DNA from: Phoronis australis
Lineage: Eukaryota > Phoronida > Phoronidae
Length of the DNA: 64,000 nucleotides
Direction of reading: 5' to 3'
NCBI GenBank assembly: GCA_002633005.1
Contig: NMRA01000432.1
Coordinates: forward strand, 130,070-194,069
Below the pieces are notes generated by a model that had not been told where the DNA came from, did no database searches, and worked only from the letters and a program-made list of their open reading frames with translations. Made by a program: the position numbers and the translations under genes. Positions 24,001 through 34,769 of the stretch are shown piece after piece; the stretch's first letter is position 1, and each line of letters starts with the position of its first letter.

Positions 24001-25873
24001 TCTCCTTTGGATAATCGCTATAAAACAAATTACGTAACAGCTGTATTGTTGCCTAGTAACTAAGACACTGGATGTAGGGAAATCAACCCAAATAGACAAA
24101 CAAAGGCGATCGAAAGGTAGAAAAAATGGCGATATTTAAGGAGTAATAAAAAACGTCTTGACTCAGCCAACTTAATAAAAAATCAGTGCCATCTCGAGCC
24201 TTACTCAGATTGGAGGTGACTGTTTTCTAGGCTTGAGAAGAAATTAAAGTGTGTTATTTCGTCAGACCAGTAGCTAAATTGCTTGTCACGGAGGGTTAGT
24301 ATCAGACGCTAATATGGCAGTATGGATAGAATTACAGGCGATTTATTGTAACCAATTTCAATTCAATCAATGCATGAGAATAAGACGACGCTGCTTTTGA
24401 CGAAGGGCAAACAGAGCTAATACGTGTAAGTCTGTGAAGAAAGTTGAGCTTTTCACACTTGGGCCAAGGTTCTAATCTTAGTAATCTAAACCTAACTCGA
24501 AATTATTTACGACTTATTCCGTCCTACTTTTGTAAAACCTCGGGATAAGTGTCTGTCATTGTGGATACATTCGCTTTTAGGTGGATGCGTTTTTAGTCCA
24601 AGTTCAAACTTGATGTTCTCTAGATTCGAGTTGAGATTCCACGTAAAAAGTCGATATTGCTTTTTAAAAGGCTGGCACTATCAAGTGAAAACCAGGATTA
24701 GACAGTTATCCGTGTAAACTATAATACACTCGAGCACAGAGTAATAGACACTTTCACGCATCTTGGTATCTATCACACAAAAGTAGAACAGAACTGATAT
24801 GTCAAAAATAATTTAGAGTATACATGTAAAATATTAGGCCCCGGTAGCAGAACATGATTACATTGGTCTTGAGAACTGATGTGTTCAACTTTCAAGTTAT
24901 TCAAAATATAAAAAGAAAAAAGCTTTGCAACTTGTCCTGGCCGGGCTGGTGATGACGAATTCATGCGCTGCCTATGGTCTGAAACTATTACTAACTGCTA
25001 GTTTTTCCCAAGTCGACATCCAACCGAGAACCCGAGATCAATTTCTACCGGTAAGTGAACTAAATCAAGCTAAATCTTAACACAAGGGAAGTTTATAATA
25101 GATTATTTTACATCTAGCTTTAACACAGGGAAAGATGTTTGAATTTTTAATGTAATGCAGTAGGATGAAACCTACAAACAAGGTATCCATAGCGTCTCTA
25201 ATTACTTAGGTCGTGAAATATTATGACGTTTTCTTGGGGAACTAGTGATTGCCCACCCGGCTCCTATGGCCTGGTGTCTAATCTCTGCACTTAAATTCGA
25301 ATTCCAACATAACTTCGTTGTTTACTGTTTCACTTTTATACAATTTAAATATAAACGTCAATTGTTCTGTGCTCGAGCATATCACGGCTTTTGTAGATGA
25401 ATATGCAACCTTAATTTGCACTTGTTGACCCAAAGTTAAAGGTACAAATTCGAGTGCGATCTCGAAAATATCGGGTGCTAACTAGACATTGAAGTACTGA
25501 GCTCTAATCTATAAGGAGCCACCAAATGCAAACTTATCTCGAGTTCGTACTGAAGAAAATAAAACGAAAATATCACAATAAATTATTATTACAGCAAGGG
25601 GCCTAAACTTTCCATCATTGACTTGAGCTAAACGACGACACAAAACTTTTCAAGCGTTCGTCACACTCCCTTAGTTACTCACGTAGTTGGTTCATCGATG
25701 CATACTGTGAACTCGTGATCGCATTTTCGTAAGTTGAGAAGTCCCTTTCTGCATGTCCCAGTTCCGTAGGTCTCACAACAGTGCCCTGTGGCAACTTTCC
25801 CTTCAAAGTTATCGAATTTGAGAAGTTTCAACTCGAACAAAGTCCCAGCCCGCGCAACAACCAATAAAGTGGC
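20606..25873 (-). CDS. Notch-ligand-like gene with MNNL and DSL domains (incomplete model)
   Basis: Four minus-strand exons define a DSL-family gene: two N-terminal MNNL exons (25683-25873, 23879-24017), a DSL exon (22202-22338) and an exon with a Ser/Thr-rich stretch and one EGF repeat (20606-21023). DSL proteins act as ligands or co-ligands for Notch receptors at the cell surface or when secreted. The two MNNL exons join in phase. The links from MNNL to DSL and from DSL to the EGF exon do not phase directly, so at least one exon is missing in each interval or the gene is damaged. A first exon with Met and most of the signal peptide is also missing. No transmembrane exon was found. Whether the EGF exon belongs to the same transcript is inferred from strand and order. 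Confidence 0.75.
21113..21160. repeat. fragment of a 'ggcgcagcactgaaaa' MITE family
   Basis: The sequence gggaggcgcagcactgaaaa and the following atggggctatag resemble the element at about 52195-52340. It contains one of the two ambiguous bases in the window (21146). Confidence 0.4.
21228..21478. mobile_element. small TIR element with tggcagatttacg ends
   Basis: The left end, aatggcagatttacgggggt, and the right end, taaatccgccactag, form imperfect inverted termini about 245 bases apart. No coding content. Similar right-end sequence (ctaagtccgccactg) occurs near 31390. Confidence 0.5.
21870..22150. repeat. dispersed repeat, family shared with 52860-53155
   Basis: Shared ordered blocks with 52860-53155: gcgcgccc, catttggc, aagtccgagaaaacgagaca/aaaagt, ctgaa...taccccgtttttt and a final gcgcatgga. 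It lies only about 50 bases from the DSL exon (22202). Confidence 0.55.
22202..22338 (-). CDS. DSL-domain exon of the Notch-ligand-like gene
   Basis: Minus-strand exon after acceptor ttctgtctacag, ending CTA CAA G before gtattt. It reads LQYEIVARCEPNYYGDKCIQ followed by YCIPRDDDTGHYKCDPKTGY and KLCLQ. All six DSL cysteines are present, with the diagnostic C..NYYG..C...C.PRDD..GHY.C....G...C spacing; the central residues that contact Notch EGF11 in known ligands are well kept. The next exon should supply the Trp-Gly that normally closes the domain; it was not located. Confidence 0.93.
22405..22560. mobile_element. small inverted-repeat element in the Notch-ligand-like gene
   Basis: gtgctgtagtggtcgcc near the left end mirrors gccccactacagcat near the right end, about 150 bases apart. 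It lies in the intron just upstream of the DSL exon. Confidence 0.45.
22561..23878. other. interval expected to contain missing MNNL/DSL linker exon(s)
   Basis: No confident exon on the minus strand. Candidates are the 23092-23217 segment and a short splice-bounded stretch at about 23344-23415. The latter has acceptor ttttttgttag and donor gtaatt, is open, and joins exon B in phase 0, but its predicted residues do not clearly resemble MNNL. Confidence 0.3.
23092..23217 (-). CDS. possible third MNNL segment of the Notch-ligand-like gene
   Basis: After an acceptor-like cctccgcag on the minus strand, one frame reads SHWFPLAFEEDVVRDNLIFQ. That recalls the F.L..EA.D...NLI stretch that follows WPG in MNNL. 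It then meets a stop, while another frame supplies a downstream Trp and leads to a good donor (cag/gtagg at about 23067). Neither phase joins the flanking exons cleanly. Possibly a real exon with a sequencing indel, a pseudo-exon, or chance. Confidence 0.25.
23879..24017 (-). CDS. MNNL exon B of the Notch-ligand-like gene
   Basis: Minus-strand exon after acceptor ttgttttatag, ending at donor gtaacg. Its first base completes the codon left by exon A. It reads DYPKESIDHCRYAKSSSKPM, then KGNSLTFADDVRGLRNPIKL and QFTVWP. The pattern C.Y......P..GNS......(N)PI.L.F...WP is the second half of the MNNL module of Notch ligands. The 139-base exon is too short to stand out as an open frame; phase agreement and the motif are the evidence. 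Confidence 0.85.
25683..25873 (-). CDS. MNNL exon A of the Notch-ligand-like gene
   Basis: On the minus strand the exon follows an acceptor (ctcattcttacag) and ends at a consensus donor (gtgagt) with two bases of an unfinished codon. It begins ATLLVVARAG, likely the tail of a signal peptide, followed by FELKLLKFDNFEGKVATGHC and then CETYGTGTCRKGLLNLRKCD-HEFTVCIDE. The FEL..L..F.N..G....G.CC start and the closely spaced C...F..C end match the MNNL module at the N-terminus of Delta and Jagged proteins. The upstream signal-peptide exon should end in phase 0. Confidence 0.85.
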
Positions 25874-28800
25874 CTGTAAGAATGAGTCACATACGTTGCC
25901 AAGTTTACTTGGTTGAACGGGGATTACCTAGTAGAGCGTACTGTTAAATAGAGCAAACTAAAAACGATCATCGTCGACTTTGATCAAGAACCCATCGTCA
26001 GGAAACAAGACGGAAATGATAACACAATTCCATGTGTACGACCACGTGATGTCATGGCGCATGTCTTCATTCTCACGCCATTCCAGTAAAAATGTACTTG
26101 TTTTCAAACTGTTTTATATTACAGCTCTAGCAAACGCTTTCTACCCAGGCTATATGACGATACCTACCTTCAGTGATCATCCCTACATATACAGGCCACG
26201 TCTTAAGGCTACGTACAGGACAATAGCAAAAGGTCCATATTTGGCTAACTTGAGAACGTCATATCTCAGAAATGGTGGATTGGGTTCATATGAAACGCTT
26301 TATTCACTGTTCTCCAAACCAATGTTAGGAATTGTTTTTGAAATTTTCACTTTTGCACGAAGGGCCATCAAGATATAATGAATGGTGTTTATGCAAAAAA
26401 GGACTTTAGAATTATTTGCGCTACGCTTATAACAAGTTTTTGGGACTATTTAGTAGAGTGTTGGACCACGAGCACTCCGATCAGCAACTCGATGTGATCT
26501 GCCGGGTCGAGCGGCTGATAAGACTCCTTGTAATTTTTGTCGTGTTTGTGACTTTTAGGGTAGCCAATCCTTAGCTGCCCTGATATTCATGCAAATTTTT
26601 AAGGTTGTCTAATGTATCTGTAAATTGCACCGTTTCTGTAAGTGCTTCGAATAACGACAGTTTGTGTTCATAGTGTATTTTTGTACCATTATTCCTGTAT
26701 AACGATTTTGGTCAGTGGTTGTTCTTTTCTTGTTTTCAGTTTACGCTATGCTTGGACTGTAAATAAAGGCTTTCACAGTATAAAACCCTCTGCTGTTGAA
26801 ACGTCTCCCCAGCCTTGTTAGTCCAAGTCACGTAGCTACCATCGCGAAGCGAGAAGCCAATATGGCGAAAGTCTTTTGCAAGCGTACTTCAGACAGATTC
26901 TCCACTGTGTTTTTGATCCCATGTCGTTAAAGCTGTTGCCATAATACTTAGCTGTACTTTCAGACGGAGCCCTGAGGTAACAAATAATCTGTTGGACACT
27001 GCGGAATATCCTCACTACCACTCCCTTAAACCCATTCCTAGATTGCGCCAGCTCACGCTTCATTGAAAAAGGTACGGGTCTAATCGATTCCCACACCACA
27101 GGTGAACTTCAGTAGTTTTACATTGCACTTCTACGTTCGGTGACAACATTGGGCACTACGGTAAGCTATTTCATAGCGCAATTGACAGTGAGAAAAACAT
27201 TTTCACGCATTTTTCATTATTTTAGTATCCAGTTTACAATTAAGGGTCCTTGGTTGACATTTCCAAAGTCCGCATCTATAGCTCTGCATTTAATGGTTTA
27301 TTCGCATTGGATGCTATTCAAAAACAAATATTTGTGAAATTCTAGGGAAGACAATTTATTCTAGTTTATCCAACGATACTTAATAATAGTCCATTGTTTA
27401 TCCAGCGCAGACGTATATTCATTTGATCGTGAAGTCTACTAGATGCTTTTAACAGGGACGAGCACTTGTCCTCTTTCGTTGTCTGCGTATTTTTAATCTG
27501 CAATCCAAGTGCGCCACTAACATCGTAAAACTATGTTAACTCTCCTTTTCACAACCAGTGTTTGCGGGACCGGGGTGGTAGCGGACAATCGTTTTGTCTA
27601 CAAATTCATGCGACGTGACTGGTTGGAGTTATTAGCTTGATTGATGTTAGAGCCAAAATATGAAGTAAACAATAAACCAACAACTTCTAGTCCCCAATAA
27701 GCTTTTCCTTGTTCTGCAAGCTGAAATCGAATATATATAACCAATTCTGACGTACCTGCCATTCTGAGCTTTCACACGTTTTAACCAATGCTCGATGATT
27801 CTGACATATCTCAAAGAGATCACCGACCAATGTCTTTAAGCCGTCTGCGAGTTGCACTGATCACGTGTTACATTAGGGACAAGATATTTTCACTTTCTAA
27901 ACTTGCATAAGACGAAATTTTTCTCACACCTAAGAACCATAAAAACGATTAAATATTACAAAAAAGCAATAAAATCAAGTCGAGAAGTTGTTACGGATTT
28001 AAACTAGATGTGTTGAACTTTTTGAACTTCAAAAGTATTTGCTGAAAAGTTGTACTTCACAGTGTCACCTAGTTATTCTTAATAGAATTCAACTTGTTAA
28101 AAAAATTAGACAGTTGGACAAAATTATAAAATGTAAATAAAACAAAATGCTAATTTAATGAACTTGTTGATTGTTTTAGTCGCTGACCTGTGTTTGTAAA
28201 GATATCCTTAATTTTTGGAAAATTGCAGACCTGAAGCAAAAGGTATTCATATATAAAACTTCCAAAGGTGCTCTGGAGTTTAAATAACAGGAGACATAAA
28301 AGGAATACAAGTCAAGTTGTTGTTCTAATAGAACCAACGTGTTATTTCCACAAGGACCCGCTATGCTGCGTTTTGTGTCTAAAAAGCTGATGCTAGACGT
28401 TTTTAAATGATAGCAACCTGTGACCTACTTTATTAAGCACTTCTGTCACACATTCACTCTTGAGTTTTTCAGCGTCTTGGGTGGCTTGTATGAAAGGATT
28501 TCATAGCAAATGATTACATAGTCTCACTTTATATATTATTGGCAAATAGGAACCTTAATCTCACAATCCTTTTAAGAAAGACTGATTTCTTCTGCTGAAC
28601 TACTAGAAGATTGAAGTAGCGTTTGGAAACAAAAGAGTGAATTAGTGGAGACCAGAGGAAGAACAGATGCAACTGGGAGAGGAACAATTATCTGCCAGAA
28701 TGTTCTCTGAAATTCAAAAAAATGCCAAGAAATTCATAATTGTATATGCACAAACCGTGATGCGACTATATTTAACGCCTTTCTTTAAATTGAAAAGAAG

Positions 28801-29040
28801 ATATGAATTAATAAGCTAAATGAAAAGCTAATTAAGCTAATCACTAATAAGGGCCAGCATCTGGTAATGTTATTATAATCTAATGTCTATTTCACACTGC
28901 AAGACAATACGGTTGTTCTGATTCAAAATATGAATGTCATAAGTCGAAGCTGTCAACTGAACCATGCTAAACCAACTGCCTGCTTAACACTTTGCTATAA
29001 GAAAATACTGAAGTCCTGTTACTAATACTCTTCATTATTA
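25874..29040. other. upstream of the Notch-ligand-like gene; no recognised gene
   Basis: Long AT-rich region. A signal-peptide exon should lie here on the minus strand. A start with an immediate donor exists near 27755 (aATGGCAg/gtacgt) but ends in the wrong phase for the MNNL exon. The plus-strand open frame at 25980-26378 has no recognisable family and no exon context. Confidence 0.3.
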
Positions 29041-29041
29041 A

Positions 29042-29216
29042 CATGGCCATGCATCAGAACCATCAACGACATGGCCATGCATCAGAACCATCAACGACAT
29101 GGCCATGCATCAGAACCATCAACGACATGGCCATGCATCAGAACCATCAACGACATGGCCATGCATCAGAACCATCAACGACATGGCCATGCATCAGAAC
29201 CATCAACGACATGGCC
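29042..29216. repeat. 28-bp minisatellite, about six units
   Basis: The unit acatggccatgcatcagaac plus catcaacg is repeated about 6.2 times with no visible divergence. The spurious open frame in it arises from the repeat. Confidence 0.95.
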
Positions 29217-31600
29217 AGACAATCACATTGTACAAGCTTAGGGCAAGTCTTGTTTTAAAAAACAAATAATTAAAGTGCATTTTACTAGAAAGATGATTAG
29301 TAATGTTTTAAACTTGATTTCACATTTTAGATTCTGATAGTCATGTTTACTTACGAGTTTTGAATTTGTATTCTACTTAACGCATAAAAAAGTTTTACTG
29401 ATTACCAACATCTGTCAAATACAAAGTATTTATCACTCTCATTCACATCCAAGTTGTTTACCATCTTTGAAGTGAAGTGAGGATTTTAGAAGATTGTTTT
29501 ATATCTTTAATCACGTGTTGAAAAGTTAAAATCCTAAAGTACATTCCCACCATGGGCCTAACTCAGGTGTTGATTTCGTGCAAATTGTCAGTCGGTGTGT
29601 TTTGATTAAAAAAACACTGAATCAGTATCAGAAGACCAATAAAGCTTAAATACTGAAGTTTGAAGTATTCTGAATAAATATCTTAGCCACAACAAACAAT
29701 TTAATACTACATATTCAGAGCGTACGTCCGTCACGTCCGTCCGACACACTCACTCACCTTACGTCGAGTTGTCTGACAAATTTTTCTGAGAAGGTATCAC
29801 CAAAAAATTGATGTGTTGTACTCTTCCAACATTCCACTAAGTCATCATATAAAATAAAAAAATTTAACTTCATGCAACACACAGAAAATTAACGTTAAAA
29901 ATATTTTTTCATTAATTCAAATTCTCTGCGTATGTCCGTAACACTCCTTTCAAAGCAATTTTCTCAGTCAGATAAAAAGATAGGAAAAAAGTTGATAAAT
30001 GATTTGAAAGTTTATCAATGATACCTAGCCATTGATGTATTAATTATTTTCCAAAGAGGAAATTTTTTCACAATTGATCTGCTTGTACGTCTGTCACAAA
30101 TGGAATTGCCCGAAAGTGTTACCAGTTTGCATGCTCATCGATGCTACGTCGACGTCAAACAATACTAAGGTTTATTATCTATCAAATTTTACGATGGACT
30201 CAGTGACAGTTAAACTCTAATTTAAAATATCAATCAAATCCCCAGAATTTTGCCACGTGATCTCCTACTATGTTATAAGAAGCCAACTATGTGTCAGCTG
30301 GTAGTGGTTTCGATAGTAGATCTGTCAAATACAGTCTGAGCGCTGTCAATTTGGACTTTATTCTCGATGTTGGAATCTTCTGACATCGAAGTTCTTTCAT
30401 CGACACAATTAAGTTTTCCTGCCCAATTCGTTCGACGTGCCAACATTTGTTGAATCGCGTGAGGCAAGCAAGCACAAATAGGGGAGCTAAGCCTTGATTA
30501 TTTTAGAATGGTGAACGAGTCAAAACACTGCCTCAGTGAAACGCTTTTAAAAAAATCAAACGATTACTAATCTCCTGTTAGCTGCGTAATTTCAATGATA
30601 AGTGTCTTCCTGTTTACATTCCCTAGATCCGTAAATACTGAGAAAATAGTGTGCAAGTAGGACTTGAAGGACTCTGTGACACCAAAACAGCTCCCAATAC
30701 GATCTTGAAAAGTGGAGAAACAAACTAGAACTCGCTAATCGTTGCACAGTTTGAATAAGAACTCTGTGGGCGGTGATGCACTCATCGCTGGTTTCTTGCG
30801 TGATCGCTAGGTGGTAGCAGGTATAATTTCTCGCTCGTTGCCTGTGTGCCGCTAGGTGGGAAGGTAGCCGCGCCAGCACGCAGTTTTCACATTTAAAATT
30901 AATTAATTAATTAATTAAAATTTTCCTCGGGAAATTTTTTACACCGGCGTTTCTGATTGGCTAGTCGAATTCTCAACAAGCAGTGCTTTACGCAAACAAA
31001 CGGGCATGACTGATGGACTGAAGTGTAAATGTGGTCTGTTATACAGACAAATCGGTGCTTAAAATTTATGTTCAGGAAATGTGAAGCCTAGAAATTGTGA
31101 TTGCGCCTTTTCGGCCGGAATGCATCTTTCTACTGTCGATGACTTTTGTTTACGATAGTGTCCTGTATGAATAACAAGACATCGGTTAAATCTGCCAGAT
31201 GTGTTTATTGTACATGTATGTGCTTCAAGCACGCGGCTATTAAACATCACTGCACCGAAATAGTTGCTGGGGGGCAGGGCAGAGTATAGAGTATTAGCCA
31301 GGATTTTGCCCGTCAGACATTCGCACCACCGAACTGCCAAATGGAATCTGGGAAAATGTTAGGGTGCCATGGCCCCCTTGGCCCTCCTCTAAGTCCGCCA
31401 CTGTTTGCTGTCACGCCACTGACAAGGCTAAACACCGTTAATAGTTCGCCATTCTCTTTCTTTGTTGTAAAGTTAACCAATGACTGCCGAGTCACGCTAC
31501 CAGCAAAAATTTTTGTTGGAACATCTGCTTACACACACCTTTTTTGGCATACGAAAAGTCGTATACGAAAAAATGTGGTGTGTATACAGGGGTTAAGACA
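29217..31600. other. AT-rich stretch with no recognised gene
   Basis: Contains a short (ttaa)n tract at about 30899-30920. Minus-strand open frames at 30287-30475 and 30592-30879 lack recognisable families. A transposon-terminus-like segment (ctaagtccgccactg) occurs near 31390. Confidence 0.3.
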
Positions 31601-31939
31601 ATTTCCAAATATTCAAGAGCATAATTAAGGAGCACCGACGGGGCGTAAAAACTTGAATATCAGATGATCGCGTAACAGCAGCCTCAAGTCGTTTAAGAAC
31701 GAAGACCTGTACTGTTAGTCCGGAAATAAACATGTGTTCTGTCTCGTTACGAGAAAAACTGGCGAACGATGGTGCTCTCAACTCATAGTCTATTATCAAA
31801 AGCGACAATAAATAATTAGGTATCACTTTATTAAGCTGAATCACGTTGACAACAATTGAAAAACGTCAAATCTATCAGGAAACAAATCATCTGAAAACAG
31901 TTTCACGTAACCAAAACATCCTGTGCACAGTGGTGAAAA

Positions 31940-32225
31940 GATACACTGGACTAGTTTGCAGAGGGACCAGATGTACACTGAGAGTACACAAAAAGCTGAC
32001 CTGGTCCGTCACGAGACCAAGAGTACACCTGTGCTTATTATCCCTATACAAATAGTCGATCTGTCGCAGGACCAAACAGTACTGGCTGAGATAAATAGTT
32101 TTACAAAGCTCACTTTGGTAAAAAAACATCACAACACTAGTTCGCCGAGGGACCAGAGGTACACTGAAACTCAACCTCTACACACATCAAGCTGGCCTGG
32201 TCCGTCGCGAGACCTAAAGTGTACT
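31940..32225. repeat. two direct copies of a ~65-bp motif about 200 bp apart
   Basis: agagggaccagatgtacact followed by ...gacctggtccgtcacgagac at 31960-32030 recurs as gagggaccagaggtacactg ...gcctggtccgtcgcgagac at 32148-32215. The inner 'gaccagatgtacac' and 'gtgtac/tggtc' elements are partly self-complementary. No coding function is evident. Confidence 0.55.
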
Positions 32226-32269
32226 ATGCAAAAAATTTTGAATTGAAAACTTCTCTCTAAAATTTTAAT

Positions 32270-33485
32270 CCCCAGTGGTTACTCATACGTTAGTCCTATC
32301 CTTCTGTTGTCTAGACTGCCGAGGAATTTGTATATCGGATCCAATGATTTGCTCGTCTTGGAACCATGCTATCCACATATCTTCGATGTTTGTTCCCAAC
32401 GCTTGCACTTCGTCAATGAGCTTGTAAGCCTCTACAATGTCAGCATCTCGTTTCGCAGCTCAGTTGACACTAAGACCCTTGAGGTTGCCAAGTCCATTCG
32501 AAAGACTTACATGCGCAACTAAATTCGATCCGTTCATCATGGACTACTTCAAACCTTGACGAAGCATCCCAGGACCTATTTGCACCTCTGGCAATTTTCG
32601 AAATAAACGTTCCAATGTCTGAATGCTTGACACCCGAAGTACTAATATCAAATAAATGCCCATGGGCATGAGCGTTTCATCGGGTGAGCCTTTCTGCGGA
32701 ATTTCCCAATATAGAAGACGGCAGTGTGCTTATTGCAGGTAGACAGACGGTAGGTGTTGAGGTCGGAACTAGGGCTCCTTAGGAGGCCTATTGAACATCG
32801 CACGAGTCCCGCAAGAACAGCCTCCCCGCAATTTCTGGTACTGTACACTTTTCGCAAATGCGGTCACTTTCTCAATGTGAGTGCCCCCATGGTCATTCCT
32901 TGTATAGACATAACTTGTTATAGAGTGTGTCTTCAAACGGACTCGCGACCAGACCACGGCGCCCGCCACAATAGCAATTCTTCGGAAAAAGATTTTTTTT
33001 CAAAAATATTACATGTACATGTACACAATATTACATATACATGTACACTGTATGATATTGCGCAAGACAACTTTACTATACATCAGTTACAAACGTGTGT
33101 GGAGTGTAATAGAATGACACGGCATGACAGATGAGGTAAAAACGTTGCACGTCAATTCGCCTGAATATCAGGGTTGCGGCACCGCAGTATTTCCCCTAAT
33201 CAAATCAAAACTTATCTTAGAGTAAAAAAGCTAGTTACCTAAAGAAATCAGCTATAGAACTGCTCTTTCAGCGGTGAATTCATCTAAAATGCTTGGCTAC
33301 TTCAGAAGTGTCGACGGAAGCTCGCGCACAATAAATCCCCGCGCGTTTTGCCGATGAGCCACAAAGACTCAGCAATTCAATTTGTTTTGCTGGAGACGCT
33401 TTTTTTTTTTCTTTTTTTTTCTAATTTTTGGGTCCTGGCCCGAGGGGGGTTTAAACCCCCTTAACCCCCCCGTAGATCCGCTTCT
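32270..33485 (-). pseudogene. decayed hAT-family transposon, inverted copy 2
   Basis: Read on the minus strand from 33485, it starts with the same G-rich terminus (gcggatctacgggggggtta) and runs parallel to 16605-17480 (shared cgtcgacac, gcgcaagacaac, gtgtacatgtaatatt blocks). It ends with an open segment near 32330-32450 reading KRDADIVEAYKLIDEVQALG, clearly cognate with copy 1. The middle is deleted relative to copy 1. No intact transposase. Confidence 0.65.
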
Positions 33486-33489
33486 GGGA

Positions 33490-34740
33490 AGAACACCCTG
33501 TAGCCAATATCTTACACGATTAACTCCATTCTGGCATTTATGGTTGATGGCGAGCTCTCCTTTGTTTGATAATTGCTCTTATCTCCAGTAAAATCATGTC
33601 TAGCCTAACTGGACTGTGATGCTAAAAATAAAAGTTAAGTTACAACACATTTGAACATAAACCAATAGCGTTTTTGAAATCCTCGTCAAATGATTATTAT
33701 CTTTAGTTTTTGAATCGCCAAAATCGCACGGAGTCTGTAATAAGCCTGATAGATAATTAGCCTGCCTGTTGTCCTACCAGACAAAAGACTATGCTTGGCA
33801 GTTAACAAACAAGCAAGCTGGATGTTCTCACACGCTCACAAACCTTTACGCCTGGTAAAGTCCCTGACCGGAAAAACGTCGTCATGAACAAGTTTTTGTG
33901 ACGGTTTTTAACTTCAAAACCAAAGACCGAAAAATATGAATTCTTTTCGAAGCGAATAACCAAAATTAGCTTAATACATTTTATCTAGTCAACTGAATTT
34001 CACTCAGTAACAATCATTCGGCTTACCAATGAATATGTTGGAGTTTGTTTAATACATGGACAGCTTAACAGGTGGATCACAAACTCTGGTCGATGTAAAA
34101 ATTTACTCAATTGATTTTGCTTCTCTGATCCGGCCTTACGTTTTGAAAACCGTCTACAGCACGTGTTTAACTATTGTGAACAGCAAAATGAATACATGTA
34201 CCTCAAGAAGACAAATGAACACTCAAATATTTTACCAGAATTAGACCCAGCTGCGTACCAGCTTTCATTGTTGACCGGTGATGATCTTGGTTTTGGTATT
34301 GGTTTTGAGAACCCAACCAACACGCTACCTTTTATCTTATCTGCATATGATACCCCTCGCAGTGGATGACTCACGTAAGGAAAGATCAAAGTTGCCGGCC
34401 TGGTTGTCTGTGACTGATAAACTGTAAAGAATTGTTAATCTTATATCATTCCTCGGCGTGTTCCATAAATGATTGCCCTTGAATCGTCCTGTGTATCATC
34501 GTCAGACAATCAATGCTAGTTGGCATGTTTTGAGCAAAACGAGTCAGTGCCTATCGGACCATTTGAAATCGAAAGACGGATGATGATAAAAACACCATTA
34601 AGTGTGTTTTGGTAATCGTCATATTTGTTTTAGTCCGGGAGCCAACTGCTGTTTTTTTACTTAACCTGGATTTGCCTGATAAAATTTTTTTATTTGCTGT
34701 TTCATGTAGCCTAGACATAGTTAATCATGATTTAGGGGGG
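33490..34740. other. no recognised feature
   Basis: AT-rich sequence with only short open frames that overlap on both strands; no splice-bounded exon with family similarity was seen. Confidence 0.3.
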
Positions 34741-34769
34741 TGACCGTTCGCAACCCTTGAGCATCTCTT

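Noticed and set aside
25980-26378. 132-residue plus-strand open frame upstream of the Notch-ligand-like gene
   Set aside because: No recognisable family, no promoter or splice context, and no homologous copy in the window.
29043-29258. 71-residue His-rich open frame
   Set aside because: Translation of the 28-bp minisatellite; no exon context.
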